Assembly (NCBI RefSeq): GCF_003369795.1
Contig: NZ_CP026730.1
Span: forward strand, 7,059,001-7,123,000
Length of the DNA: 64,000 nucleotides
Source of the DNA: Streptomyces sp. CB09001
Lineage (GTDB): Bacteria; Actinomycetota; Actinomycetes; Streptomycetales; Streptomycetaceae
Direction: 5' to 3'
The notes beneath the pieces are model-generated. The model was not told where the DNA came from and did not search any database. It worked only from the letters and a program-made list of their open reading frames with translations. Made by a program: the position numbers and the translations under genes. Below, piece by piece: positions 33,170 through 48,576 of the stretch; within the stretch, counting starts at the first letter, position 1, and every line of letters begins with the position of its first letter.

Positions 33170-33609
33170 CAGGACTCCTCCCGCGGGCGTGGCGGCCGGC
33201 CCACCCAGGACGCCACCCGCACCGTCGTTCCGGAGCCCGGGGCGCTCTCGATCGCGAACTCGTGCACCAGGCGCCGCGCGCCGCCCAGCCCCATGCCGAG
33301 TCCGTCGCCGGACGTGAACCCGTCGCTGAGCGCCTGTTCCAGGTCCGGGATGCCGGGCCCCTCGTCGCTGAAGGTCAGCCGCAGCCCGTGCGTGGTCCCC
33401 TCCATGAGCGACTCCGTCTCCATCGTGCCGCCACCGCCGTACACCAGCGTGTTGCGGGCCAGCTCACTGGCCGCCGTGACCAGCTTGGTCTGGTCCACCA
33501 GGCCGAAGCCGAGCTGGGCGGCGGCCTGGCGCACATGCTGTCGCACCCATACCAGATCCATGTCCGAACGGATCGGCAGGCGGGCCTGGGAGCCCGCGGC
33601 GGTGTGCAT
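33169..33609 (-). CDS. rsbT: RsbT serine/threonine switch kinase
   Basis: The 146-residue protein matches RsbT, the kinase of the stressosome: N-box ASELARNTLVYGGGG, G1 region DEGPGIPDLEQALSDGFTS and G2 GMGLGGARRLVHEF. In B. subtilis RsbT phosphorylates RsbS and RsbR and, when released, activates RsbU. It follows rsbR and rsbS here with overlapping codons. The ATG at 33609 overlaps the stop of rsbS, which supports this start. Confidence 0.93.
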   Translation of the reverse strand: MHTAAGSQARLPIRSDMDLVWVRQHVRQAAAQLGFGLVDQTKLVTAASELARNTLVYGGGGTMETESLMEGTTHGLRLTFSDEGPGIPDLEQALSDGFTSGDGLGMGLGGARRLVHEFAIESAPGSGTTVRVASWVGRPPRPREES

Positions 33610-34040
33610 CACTGACTCTCCCGGCGCAGGCCGCCGAAGCGGGACGACGGGGCCTGCTGCCCGAGGAGCTCCATGGCCACCTCGGTACTGAGCGCGGTGT
33701 GCACGCCCGGCAGCGTCAGCCCCAGCTCCACCAACGTGATGGCCACCGCGGGCCGCATCCCGACCAGCACCGTCCGCGCCGCCAGCAGACCGGTCTGCCC
33801 GGCGATCTCGGCCAGGACCCGGCCGAGGAAGGAGTCGACGATCTCCACGCCCGAGACGTCGATGACCACGCCGGTGGCGCCGGCGCGCACGATGGTCTCG
33901 GCGAGATCCTCCTGGAGCTGCTGCGCCGTACTGTCGTGCAGATCCCCCTGAAGGGTGACCAGGAGGACCTCGCCGAGCCGCAGGACCGGTACATGCCCCG
34001 TCACCGGAGCCCCGTGGGGCCCGGGAAACGCCTGGCTCAC
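33609..34040 (-). CDS. rsbS: RsbS STAS-domain antagonist
   Basis: The 143-residue STAS protein has the RsbS phosphorylation region VIDVSGVEIVDSFLGRVLAE with the acceptor serine in VDS, and it ends with a short basic tail. RsbS forms the stressosome core with RsbR and sequesters RsbT. The start is a GTG at 34040 that overlaps the stop of rsbR (GTGA), the usual coupling for stoichiometric complexes. The N-terminal 12 residues are not conserved with STAS and may be a flexible arm. Confidence 0.92.
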   Translation of the reverse strand: MSQAFPGPHGAPVTGHVPVLRLGEVLLVTLQGDLHDSTAQQLQEDLAETIVRAGATGVVIDVSGVEIVDSFLGRVLAEIAGQTGLLAARTVLVGMRPAVAITLVELGLTLPGVHTALSTEVAMELLGQQAPSSRFGGLRRESQ

Positions 34041-34945
34041 CGCGCGACCGCACCGTTCGTGCCGGGCGTCACGATGCCGACCCCGAGCTGGTGCAGCACG
34101 TACCCCAGCGCGTCGGCGAGGCTCGCCCGGGTGACCACCGTGCCCAGGTCCAGACCGAGGTGGACCATGGTCTGCGCGATCGCGGGCCGGATGCCGGAGA
34201 CGATGCACTCGGCGCCCATGAGCCGGGCCGCCGCGACCGTCTTCATCAGGTGCTGCGCCACCAGCGAGTCGACGGTCGGCACGCCGGTGATGTCCAGGAT
34301 CGCGTAGCGCGCCTGCTGCTCCACGATGGACTCCAGCAGGGTCTCCATCACCACCTGGCTGCGCGCGCTGTCCAGCGTGCCGATCAGCGGAACGGCCACG
34401 ATGCCGTCCCACAGCTTGATGACCGGCGTGGCCACCTCCAGCAACTGCAGCCGCTGGCGGTCGATGAGCGCCTGCCCCTCGCTGAGCGCCGTCTGCATCA
34501 CCACCACCCGCAGGGTGCCCATCAGCACGTTCAGCGCGGTGACACACTCCCGGACGTGTTCGGCCGGGGCCTGCTCGGGCAGGTCGGCCACCAGCAGGTT
34601 CTCGACGGGGGGACGCAGCGCGGCCAGCTCGTTCGACACCTGCGCGGTGCTCAGCCCGGCGCGCGAACGGGCTGCGCCCATTCTGGCCAACTGCTCGCGC
34701 ACCGCCGTGAATCCGGCGGCGTCCGGGTCCTCGACCCGTGCCGCGTCCGCGACTTGGGCCAGCGCGTCCACGACGGCCTTGCCCGCCTCGACCGCCTCGT
34801 CGCGCGAGACGGTGAACACGGCCCGGAACAAGGGCTCGTCCGCCCATCGCTGGGCGATCTGCTCACGGCGGCGCCGCAGAAAGTCCCTGACCTCGCGCGT
34901 CGGCGCTCCCGCCGTTCCCTCCGCCTGTTCCGGCACCTGTCCCAC
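34037..34945 (-). CDS. rsbR: RsbR stressosome sensor
   Basis: The 302-residue protein has an N-terminal RsbR-type non-haem-globin-like sensor domain (about 15-150) and a C-terminal STAS domain (about 165-285). The two phosphorylation sites of RsbR align with ITGVPTVDSLVAQHL and GIRPAIAQTMVHLGL; the first is Ser here where B. subtilis RsbRA has Thr171, and the second Thr (T205 equivalent) is kept. It heads the operon rsbR-rsbS-rsbT-(RsbT/X)-PP2C. The upstream gap (34946-35097) holds no clear SigB-type promoter. Confidence 0.92.
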   Translation of the reverse strand: MGQVPEQAEGTAGAPTREVRDFLRRRREQIAQRWADEPLFRAVFTVSRDEAVEAGKAVVDALAQVADAARVEDPDAAGFTAVREQLARMGAARSRAGLSTAQVSNELAALRPPVENLLVADLPEQAPAEHVRECVTALNVLMGTLRVVVMQTALSEGQALIDRQRLQLLEVATPVIKLWDGIVAVPLIGTLDSARSQVVMETLLESIVEQQARYAILDITGVPTVDSLVAQHLMKTVAAARLMGAECIVSGIRPAIAQTMVHLGLDLGTVVTRASLADALGYVLHQLGVGIVTPGTNGAVAR

Positions 34946-35097
34946 TCCTCATCCGCGTTGCGTCGCACCCCACCCCGACCGGGACGGTGTGCCGGCGACG
35001 TGACCCAGCCGGTCGACAACTCTAACCACCCGCCGACCTGGCGCGTCACCTGCTTCCGCGCGACCGGTACGGGACGGGAACACGGGCGTGCCGCGGC

Positions 35098-35490
35098 TCA
35101 GGCGTCGGGCACCCGCGGACCCTCCGGCTGGGCGTCCACACGGGCGAGGGCCTCGTCGAGGCTCTCCGAGACCGGCACCGTGATGCTCACCCCCGTCAGG
35201 TCCAGGACGCGCAGCACCGCCGGGGCCGGCGCGATGATATGCACGCTGCCCGGCAGCTCGCGGGCCTCCTGATAGACCCGCAGGATGATGTTCATGCCGG
35301 ACGAGTCCATGAACGGGACCGCCGACAGATCAAGCAGGAAGTGCCGCCGGCCGTGGTGGAGCTGGTTGGCCAGATGGTGCTGGAACTCGGTCGCCGTGTC
35401 GACGTCCAGGTACCCCTCCACCTCGAGCAGCGCGACATCCTCCCGGGGCAGCGTCACCTCGACGGACAGCGGGTTCTGGGCCATGGGCAC
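35098..35490 (-). CDS. STAS-domain anti-anti-sigma factor
   Basis: The 130-residue protein is a single STAS domain. The acceptor is the serine pair in FMDSSGMNIILRVYQ. The remainder is the RsbV/SpoIIAA fold. Unphosphorylated STAS proteins pull anti-sigma ATPases off their sigma factor. I chose a GTG at 35490 with GGAGGT 4 bases upstream; the ATG at 35484 is possible. A SigB-type promoter (35552-35576) is upstream, so its own sigma factor may drive it, a feed-forward loop. The phosphatase gene next to it is a likely partner. Confidence 0.9.
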   Translation of the reverse strand: MPMAQNPLSVEVTLPREDVALLEVEGYLDVDTATEFQHHLANQLHHGRRHFLLDLSAVPFMDSSGMNIILRVYQEARELPGSVHIIAPAPAVLRVLDLTGVSITVPVSESLDEALARVDAQPEGPRVPDA

Positions 35491-35551
35491 GTGTACCTCC
35501 AACGAACGCGGCGACGCGGCGGACCGGAGTGTGGCCCACCGCGCCGGGCGG

Positions 35552-35576
35552 ATACCCCCGAAACCCGTCTCCATGC
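35552..35576 (-). promoter_or_regulatory. SigB-type promoter upstream of the STAS gene
   Basis: On the minus strand GCAT, a 15-base spacer and GGGTAT match the Streptomyces SigB consensus GNNT-N14-16-GGGTAY. The expected transcript start is about 10 bases further and leaves a leader of roughly 50 bases before the GTG. Confidence 0.5.
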
Positions 35577-35605
35577 CTGCCGGCCGGACCGGTCGCCGCC
35601 GTGCC

Positions 35606-38049
35606 TCAGCCCACCCGGATGCCCACCAGACACGTGTCGTCGTCCGTGTCCGACCTGCTGTAGGTGAGCAGCCGGTCCAGATGCTGGTCCAGGGTGTTCG
35701 GCGTCGGACGCACCGTGCTCAGCAGCTGGGCCAGCGCCTCCTCCACCGGCCGGTCGCGGCGTTCGATCAGACCGTCGGTGTACATCAGCAGCGTGTCCCC
35801 GGCGGCCAGCTGCGCCTCCGCCTCCTCGTACGCGGCCTCCGCCACCGCCCCCAGCAGCATGCCCCGCACCAGCGGAAGCGGCTTGGCCCCCGGGCCCCGT
35901 ACCAGCACCGGCGGCAGATGGCCCGCCCTGGCCCAGCGCAGCGTGCGCCGGGCCGGGTCGTACAGACCGCACACCGCCGTGGCGGTGACCCCGCCCGTCA
36001 GATGGTGCGCCACGATGTTGAGCCAGGACAGCAGCTGTCCGGGACCGGCCCCGGTGACCGCGAGACCGCGCAGCGCGTTGCGCAGCACCACCATGCTGGT
36101 CGCCGCCTCTATCCCGTGCCCGGCGACGTCCCCCACGCACAGCAGCACCAGCCCGCTCGGCAGCATCACGGCGTCGTACCAGTCGCCGCCCACCAGCTGC
36201 TCCGTCTCCGCGGGCCGGTACCGGACGGCCACCTGGAGGTCCGGCACCTGCAGCGGGGTCTGGGCGGGCGGCATGATGGCGTGCTGCAACTGCAGGGTGA
36301 GCCGGTTGCGTTCGACGGCCTGCTGCTCGGTGTGCGCCAGCTGGTCGCGGGTCGCGGCGAGCGCCACCTCCGTCCAGTGCTGGGCCGAGATGTCCTGGCA
36401 GGCACCCCGTACGAGGAGCAGCCGGTCGTCGGTGTCCAGGACCGGCTCGGCCACCACCCGCACGTGTCGGGTCACGCCGTCGGGCCGCCGCAGCCGGAAC
36501 GCCGCCGACGCCGAACGCCGGTGGTGCAGCAGCGTGCGCAGGAACCGCCCGATGGTGACCGCGTCGTCCGGGTGGGCGTGGGCGGCCAGCTCCTCCAGCG
36601 GCACCGGCGTGCTCGTGTGCGGGCGCCCGTACAGGTCGAACAGCTGTCCGTTCCAGGTGATCTCGCCGGTCAGCAGGTTCTCCTCGAAACCGCCGATGCG
36701 GCCGAGTCGCTGGGCGTGCTGGAGAAGGCTGGCCAGCCGGGCGGTCTCGTCCTCGATGCGCCAGATGAGCAGCACGGCGTTGCCGTGCCGGCTGACGCTG
36801 ATGTCCGCGACCGCCGACAGCGGCACCTGGTCCACCAGCGCGGTCAGGTTCAGATGCCGGGCGCGGAACGGCTCGCCCGTGGCGTACACGCGCTCCACGT
36901 TCTGGAACAGCTCGCTGTCCCCGGCGGCCATCGGATAGGCCTCGAGGAGCAGCGCACCGCCCACCACGGCCCGCGGCCGTCCGGCCGGATCCATGAAGCG
37001 CTTGTTCACGTGCTGGATGCGGAAGTCCGCCAGATGCCCCGCCGCGTCCAGGTGCGGCACCAGCACCAGGGCGGGGTCGTGCAGCCCGTCGGCCAGGTCC
37101 ATCAGCTCCACCGCGTCCGGGACGACCCGCGGCTCCTGCCCGGGCCGGCGCGGCGGCGTGTACGACTCCAGGGTGTGCGCGCACAGCTCCGCCAGGGCCT
37201 CCACCTGACGGACCACCTGCGGGGGCTGCGGGGCCAGCGGCACCGGCCAGGCGATCTCCAGCACGCCGTGGATGCGCCCCCCGGTGCCGGCGGGCACGGC
37301 GACCCTGCCGCCGTCCGGGTACTGGTGCCGGCCCACGCTGGGCAGCCCCGTCCGGGCGAGGGAGGCGAACCACTGTCCCGAGCGCTCGGTCAGTCCGCAC
37401 CGGGCCACCGTCGCCACGTCCGGCGGCACGTAGCGCCAGCGGGCCGCCTCCGCGGGCGGGAACCCGGCGCTGCCCACCAGGGTGAGCGCCCCGTCGTACC
37501 CGGCCGACCAGATGGCCACCGCGACCGCGCCGAGCGGGCGCAGCGCCTGCTCCAGCAGCGCGTCGGCGACGGCCTGGGTGTCGTCCGCGGCCAGTGCGCC
37601 GCTCTCGGCCGCCCGCAGGCGTACGGCGGCGGACTCCGCCACCGCCTCCTCGGCACCCGCGCCGTGCGTGTCCTCTTCGGAGTCCGTGGCCCGCACCGCG
37701 GCGGTGGCCGCGAGGAACGCGTCCGTCACCTCCGACACGCGGTCCCGGGCAGCCTGGTTGATGACGTCGACCGCGAACTCCAGCGGCGTCGCCCGGGACT
37801 GCTCGGCCAGCTCGGCGAGCTGCCGGGCGGCCTCGGCCGGGCCACAGCCGAGCCGCGCGACCAGGATGCCCTTGGCCAGCTCGACCAGCGCCCGGCCCTC
37901 GGCCTCCGCCTGGGCGGCGCGCACCTCGCGGCTGAGCCGGTCCACCGTGGCCGCCAGCCTGCCCACGGGCGACAGCGGCGCCATGCCGACCGGCTCGGAC
38001 AGGTCCCGCCGGACACCGCCGCCCGGCTCGCCGGGCCGCTCGGGCACGC

Positions 38050-38053
<4 letters not shown>
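35606..38053 (-). CDS. ANTAR-GAF-PAS-PP2C phosphatase
   Basis: The protein has 815 residues. An ANTAR-like helical domain (about 55-105; ALVELAKGILVARLGCGPAE and ATPLEFAVDVINQ) is followed by a GAF-like region, a middle PAS-like fold, a PAS_3-type domain (about 470-590; GEITWNGQLFDLYGRP) and a C-terminal PP2C with GGDWYDAV, VGDVAGHGIEAA, MYTDGLIERRD and DDDTCLVG. ANTAR normally binds RNA in antiterminators, and fusing it to a STAS-directed phosphatase is uncommon. The start overlaps the stop of the hybrid kinase gene (ATGA). Its substrate is probably the adjacent STAS protein. Confidence 0.88.
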
Positions 38054-42045
<3,992 letters not shown>

Positions 42046-42182
42046 GCGCACCCTCGTTCCGCTCCCCGGGGGTCCTCGCGGCGAGGACCCACCACCCCCT
42101 GCCGGACCGTTCGGGCGGTCCGGCCTCCCGTGCCCGCGTTCGCGCAGTTCACGGAGTCGCCCCCAGCAGAAAAATACGCCAG

Positions 42183-42211
42183 AGGCTAACCCAGGTCCCC
42201 GGCGCGGACAA
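42183..42211 (-). promoter_or_regulatory. Possible housekeeping-sigma promoter for the hybrid kinase operon
   Basis: On the minus strand TTGTCC, a 17-base spacer and TAGCCT resemble the HrdB consensus TTGACN-N16-18-TAGNNT. It leaves a leader of about 130 bases before the kinase ATG at 42045. The 270-base gap (42046-42315) holds nothing else I can name. Confidence 0.35.
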
Positions 42212-42315
42212 AGCGATGTGTCACCCGGCCGAACGCCTGCCCCCGTACGGGTCACGCCCGGCCCGTGCGGATCGCCGTCCACGACGACACGGGGTGGTGC
42301 CCCGGCGGCTGCCCG

Positions 42316-42750
42316 TCACCAGGGCAGGAAGACGTGGATGTCCTTGCCCCGTTCCCCGGTGACCACGCTCACCTGGTCGGACAGGGTGTGGATCAGGTGC
42401 CAGCCGATGCCGCCGCCGCCCTTGCTCGGATGGAAGGGGCGCGGCGCGGGCTCCGTCGTGCTGGTGTCGTGCATCACCACGTGCACACCGTCGAAGGTAC
42501 GCCGCAGTCGCAGTTGGAACGGCCCCGGAGCGTACTGCACGGCGTTGGCCGCCAGCTCCGTGACGACGAGGAGGATGTCGTCCCAGTGCTCGGGCGCCGC
42601 GGGCGGCGCCGCACGGGCGAGGTCGTAGAGGAACTCCTCCGCGACCAGCCGCGCACCGGTCACGTTGTGCAGCTCCCCGGTGAAGCTGGCGGTGCGGTTC
42701 GTGATCTCCTCGGAAGCCAGTGTCCTGTCCCAACGCGACTCGGCTGCCAT
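42316..42750 (-). CDS. HATPase protein, anti-sigma/RsbW type
   Basis: The 144-residue protein has a GHKL domain: N-box VVTELAANAVQYAPG, G-box SKGGGGIGWHLIHTLSD and a C-terminal strand VFLPW. It looks like an anti-sigma or serine-kinase regulator of the RsbW class. The ATG at 42750 has GGGAAGG 4 bases upstream, and part of that ribosome site is in a hairpin (42759-42779). It is upstream of the hybrid kinase gene but about 270 bases away, so a separate transcript is possible. Confidence 0.87.
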   Translation of the reverse strand: MAAESRWDRTLASEEITNRTASFTGELHNVTGARLVAEEFLYDLARAAPPAAPEHWDDILLVVTELAANAVQYAPGPFQLRLRRTFDGVHVVMHDTSTTEPAPRPFHPSKGGGGIGWHLIHTLSDQVSVVTGERGKDIHVFLPW

Positions 42751-42758
42751 TGCGCCTT

Positions 42759-42779
42759 CCCGGCCCGGCACGGGCCGGG
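42759..42779 (-). terminator. GC hairpin overlapping the HATPase ribosome site
   Basis: CCCGGCCCG and CGGGCCGGG form a 9-bp stem with a 3-base loop. On the minus strand its last three bases are the GGG of the ribosome site GGGAAGG. It may end the acyl-CoA synthetase transcript or reduce HATPase translation. Confidence 0.45.
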
Positions 42780-42880
42780 CGTCGTTCCTTCTCCTTCGCA
42801 TCCCCTTCGTTGGTAAGTTCCCGTGCGGGCCGAACCTAGTCGCGCCGGTGTGCCGGGCCGGGGGCGGGACGGGCGCCGGT

Positions 42881-44788
42881 TCAGCGGAAGAACACGTTGT
42901 CCGTGTCCTCCCAGGGGGCCGGCTCCTGCGGCGGCGGCGCCGGCCGGTGGTGGGACCGCGCGTCGTACATCGCGTCGATCTCCAGGGAGTAGGTCCGTAC
43001 GATCTCGTCCCGCCGGAGTTTCATCGACGGGGTGAGCAGTCCGCCCGCCACGTCGAAGGGGGCGGGCAGGACCCGGAAGACCCTGATCGACTCCGACCGC
43101 GACACCGCGCTGTTGGCCGCGGCCACGGCCCGGGCGATCTCCTCCCGCAGCGCGTTCTCCTCGCGTGCCTCCCGGGCCGGGGCGTCGCCGGGCAGGGCCA
43201 GGGACGCCCGCCAGTGCGTCAGGAACTCCGGGTCGAGCGTGATCAGCGCACCGACGCAGGGCCGGTTGTCGCCCACCAGCACCGCCTGGTGGACCAGCGG
43301 GTGCATCCGCAGCCGCTGCTCCAGGGCGGCCGGGGCCACGCTCTTGCCGCCGCTGGTGATGATCACGTCCTTCTTGCGGCCGGTGATCGCCAGGTAGTTC
43401 TCGTCGTCCAGGTGCCCGAGGTCGCCGGTGGCCAGCCAGCCGCCGCGCAGCACCTCGCGGGTGGCGGTCCCGTCGCCGACGTACCCCTGGAACAGTGACG
43501 GCCCGCGCACCAGGATCTCCCCGTCGTCGGCCATCCGGATCTCCATGCCGGGCAGCGGCTGCCCGACGGTGCCCGACTTCTCCCGGCCCAGCGGCTGCAT
43601 CGTCAGCCCGCCGCTGGTCTCCGTCAGCCCGTAGCCGTCGTGCACGTAGACGCCGATGCCCTCGTAGAAGAGGGCGAGCTCGCGGCTGAGCGGCGAACCG
43701 CCCGACGTGGCCCGGGTCACCCGGCCGCCCAGCGCGGTGCGCAGCCGCCGGTACACCGTCCGTTCGTACAGGGCGTGCTGGAGGCGCAGGTCGAAGCCGG
43801 GCCCGGTTCCCCTGCCCAGGCGCCGGCGCTCCAGCGCCGTGGCGAAGTCGCGCGCCGTGTCCGCGGCCCGCTCGAACAGGGCGCCGTGTCCCGCCTGCTG
43901 TGCCGTGCGCAGGAAGTTCTTGTAGATCTTCTCCAGGACCGACGGGACGGCGTACAGATACGTCGGACGGAAGGAACGCAGGGCCGAGGAGAGCGCCTCC
44001 CCGGTCAGCACGGGCTCGTGGGCCAGGAGGATCCCGCCGCGGACGCACAGGTTCTGGATCATCAGCCCGTACACGTGCGAGAAGGGCAGGTAGGCGAGGA
44101 CCGCGCCCTGCTCTCCCGGGGGCGCCACCGTGTGACCCCAGCCGGCGAGCAGCGTGTCGCACGGGGCGGCCAGGCCGCGGTGGCTCAGCGCACAGCCCAG
44201 CGCGCGCCCGGAGGTGCCCGAGGTGTAGGCCACCACCGCCGTGGCGTCCGGCAGCACGATGCGGCGCATGGAGTCGACCGTGGCGGACGGGAGGAACGCG
44301 CCGCGCGCCACCAGCGTGTCCAGCGCGCCCGCGTCCAGCTGCCAGACGTGGCGCAGCGCGGGCAGCGAGGCGCACACCGAGCCGACGGTCATCACGTTCT
44401 GCTCGTCCTCGACCAGCACGCCCACGCAGCCCGCGTCCCGCAGGATCCACTCCACCTGGTCGCGTGAGGAGGTCGGGTAGATCGGCACGACCTCGGCGCC
44501 CACCGTCCACAGGGCGTAGCTGAAGACCGTCCACTCGTACCGGGTGCGGGCCAGGATCGCGACCCGGTCGCCCGGCGAGATACCGCTCGCGATCAGGCCC
44601 TTGGCCAGGTCGACCACCTCGTCGCGGAACTCCACCGCGGTCACCTCGTCCCACGCCGTGGAGCCGGGGCCGCGGCGCCGGGCGAGCATCGGCAGGGTCG
44701 GCGTGCGGGCGGCCGTCTCGAAGAGGCTGTCGGCGAGACCGCCGGTCAGCGACGGGACGGCCCGGGGAGCGAGTGCGGGGTCGTGCAT
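42881..44788 (-). CDS. AMP-dependent long-chain acyl-CoA synthetase
   Basis: The 635-residue enzyme has the ANL-superfamily motifs: P-loop YTSGTSGRALG, FSHVYG, DGYGLTETSGGLT, LATGDLGHLDDENYLAITGRKKD and the C-terminal lysine in SMKLRRDEI. It activates fatty acids to acyl-AMP and then to acyl-CoA. No membrane segment is seen. The chain length is not readable. The ATG at 44788 begins MHDPALAPRAVPS. It is transcribed away from the DUF6480 gene, from a 154-base divergent gap. Confidence 0.9.
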   Translation of the reverse strand: MHDPALAPRAVPSLTGGLADSLFETAARTPTLPMLARRRGPGSTAWDEVTAVEFRDEVVDLAKGLIASGISPGDRVAILARTRYEWTVFSYALWTVGAEVVPIYPTSSRDQVEWILRDAGCVGVLVEDEQNVMTVGSVCASLPALRHVWQLDAGALDTLVARGAFLPSATVDSMRRIVLPDATAVVAYTSGTSGRALGCALSHRGLAAPCDTLLAGWGHTVAPPGEQGAVLAYLPFSHVYGLMIQNLCVRGGILLAHEPVLTGEALSSALRSFRPTYLYAVPSVLEKIYKNFLRTAQQAGHGALFERAADTARDFATALERRRLGRGTGPGFDLRLQHALYERTVYRRLRTALGGRVTRATSGGSPLSRELALFYEGIGVYVHDGYGLTETSGGLTMQPLGREKSGTVGQPLPGMEIRMADDGEILVRGPSLFQGYVGDGTATREVLRGGWLATGDLGHLDDENYLAITGRKKDVIITSGGKSVAPAALEQRLRMHPLVHQAVLVGDNRPCVGALITLDPEFLTHWRASLALPGDAPAREAREENALREEIARAVAAANSAVSRSESIRVFRVLPAPFDVAGGLLTPSMKLRRDEIVRTYSLEIDAMYDARSHHRPAPPPQEPAPWEDTDNVFFR

Positions 44789-44942
44789 GCGCCGGCTCCT
44801 GACGTGTACGGACGGTGACGTCGCCGACGAACACCGTGGTCGACGGTGCTCGGAGGCTAGCCCAGCCGCAGGCGGCGGGGGGCCCGGACGGCAGAAGTGT
44901 TCCCACCCGGTGATCTCGGCCCGATCGGGGGACCCGGGGTAC

Positions 44943-45179
44943 ATGACCTACGTGAATCCGGATCCCGAACCCCGACTCAGCACCGGCCTGGAGCCGGGCG
45001 GCGGCGTGCCGCCCGGGGAGACCCCGCCGGCGGAGAGCAGCATGCCCGAGGCAGGCCCGCAGGACCTGCTCAGCAATCCCGCCAAGGGCTGGGCCAAGGG
45101 CCCGATGGCCCTGATCCTCGCGGTCGTGCTGCTCTTCGCGGTGGGCCTGCTGGGCTACGCCCTGGCCCTGATCTACTGA
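44943..45179 (+). CDS. DUF6480 small membrane protein
   Basis: The 78-residue protein has an acidic, Pro-rich N-terminus (NPDPEPRLSTGLEPGGGVPPG) typical of the DUF6480 family and one C-terminal membrane segment (about 53-76, MALILAVVLLFAVGLLGYAL). The family is known in Streptomyces; the role is unknown. It is divergent from the acyl-CoA synthetase and its stop is only 4 bases from the end of the convergent ligase-like gene. Confidence 0.78.
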   Translation: MTYVNPDPEPRLSTGLEPGGGVPPGETPPAESSMPEAGPQDLLSNPAKGWAKGPMALILAVVLLFAVGLLGYALALIY

Positions 45180-45183
45180 TGTC

Positions 45184-46275
45184 TCAGACCGCCTGAGTAC
45201 GGCGCACGCACGCGGCGACGACCTCCCGCAGGCTGCCGGTGCGCGCCAGCAGTTCGCGCTGCACCCGGGCGCCGTTGCCGTGCCCCAGCAAGTCCTCGAC
45301 ACCCTCGCGCACCCGTTCCAGGTCGCCCGCGGCCGCGAGGGCCTCCCCCGCGTGTTCCAGCAGGTCCCGTACGACCGTCTCGGCCGGCATCCGCCGCATG
45401 GTCGCCGGGTGGAGCAGCTCACTCGTCAGCCCGGACCGGGCGGCCCGCCAGGCCGCGAGACGGAGCAGACTCACACTGTGCTCGGCCGGTTCCGCGCCCC
45501 CGCGCCACTCCCGCGCCGCGGTGTCGACCAGCGCCCGGGCGAGCGCGGCGAGGACGACGGCCGTCGAGGCGTCGAGGCAGACGTCGGCGACCCGGAACTC
45601 GACCGTCGGATACCGCTGGGAGAGCCGGATGTCGAAGTAGACCATCCCGTCGTCCAGGATCGTCCCGGTGGCGAGCATGTCCGCGACCCTGCGGTGGTAG
45701 CGCTCCGCCGAGCCGAACAGCTCCGTGGGACCGGCCGACGGCCAGCGCTGCCACACCCGGCTGCGATAGCTGCTGTACGAGGAGTCCCGGCCCTGCCAGA
45801 ACGGCGAGTTCGCGCTCAGCGCGGCCAGCACCGGCAGCCAGGGCCGCACCCGGTCGATCACCGCGACGCCCTCCTCGTCGGAGTCGACCGAGACGTGCAC
45901 GTGGCACCCCAGGACCAGCTGCTCGTGGACCACGACACCGTACTGCTCGGCCATCCACTCGTAGCGCCGGTTCACGCCGATGGACGGCGTCACCGGCAGC
46001 GGTGAGGTGGCGAGCGCGGCGACCGCGCACCCGATCCCTCCGGCATGCCGCCCGGCCTCCTCGCGGCAGCGGACGATCTCGGCGTGCAGCCGCTCCATGT
46101 CCGCCTGCGGATGGGTGGCGAACTCGAGCATCTGCTCGTGCAGCTCCTTCTCGAAGACGTCCTGCCCGGAGCCGTCCAGGAACGCCCGGGCGAGCACGGC
46201 CGCGGACAGCGCCCGCGGCTCACCGGTCGCGGGATCGACCAGGAGGAGCTCCTCCTCCACTCCGACGGTGCGCAC
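45184..46275 (-). CDS. Glutamate-cysteine ligase-like enzyme (YbdK/GCS2 type)
   Basis: The 363-residue protein matches the carboxylate-amine ligase family of YbdK: TVGVEEELLLVDPATGEPRA, ELHEQMLEFATHPQADM, and CHVHVSVDSDEEGVAV. YbdK-type enzymes show weak glutamate-cysteine ligase activity. Actinobacteria use mycothiol rather than glutathione, so the true substrate is uncertain. The start is a GTG at 46275; upstream AGAGG lies about 10 bases away. It lies 72 bases beyond the end of glgB, on the same strand, and may be read with the glg operon. Confidence 0.85.
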   Translation of the reverse strand: MRTVGVEEELLLVDPATGEPRALSAAVLARAFLDGSGQDVFEKELHEQMLEFATHPQADMERLHAEIVRCREEAGRHAGGIGCAVAALATSPLPVTPSIGVNRRYEWMAEQYGVVVHEQLVLGCHVHVSVDSDEEGVAVIDRVRPWLPVLAALSANSPFWQGRDSSYSSYRSRVWQRWPSAGPTELFGSAERYHRRVADMLATGTILDDGMVYFDIRLSQRYPTVEFRVADVCLDASTAVVLAALARALVDTAAREWRGGAEPAEHSVSLLRLAAWRAARSGLTSELLHPATMRRMPAETVVRDLLEHAGEALAAAGDLERVREGVEDLLGHGNGARVQRELLARTGSLREVVAACVRRTQAV

Positions 46276-46347
46276 GTGATGCCGCCTCTCTGTGGGCCGG
46301 TGCCACCGACCGACTGCCCCGGACAGCCGGCCGGACACCTGGCCGGC

Positions 46348-48573
<2,226 letters not shown>

Positions 48574-48576
48574 GGG

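Noticed and set aside
44937..44942. GGGTAC directly before the DUF6480 ATG as a SigB-type -10
   Set aside because: No GNNT at 14-16 bases upstream, and the transcript would start after the ATG.
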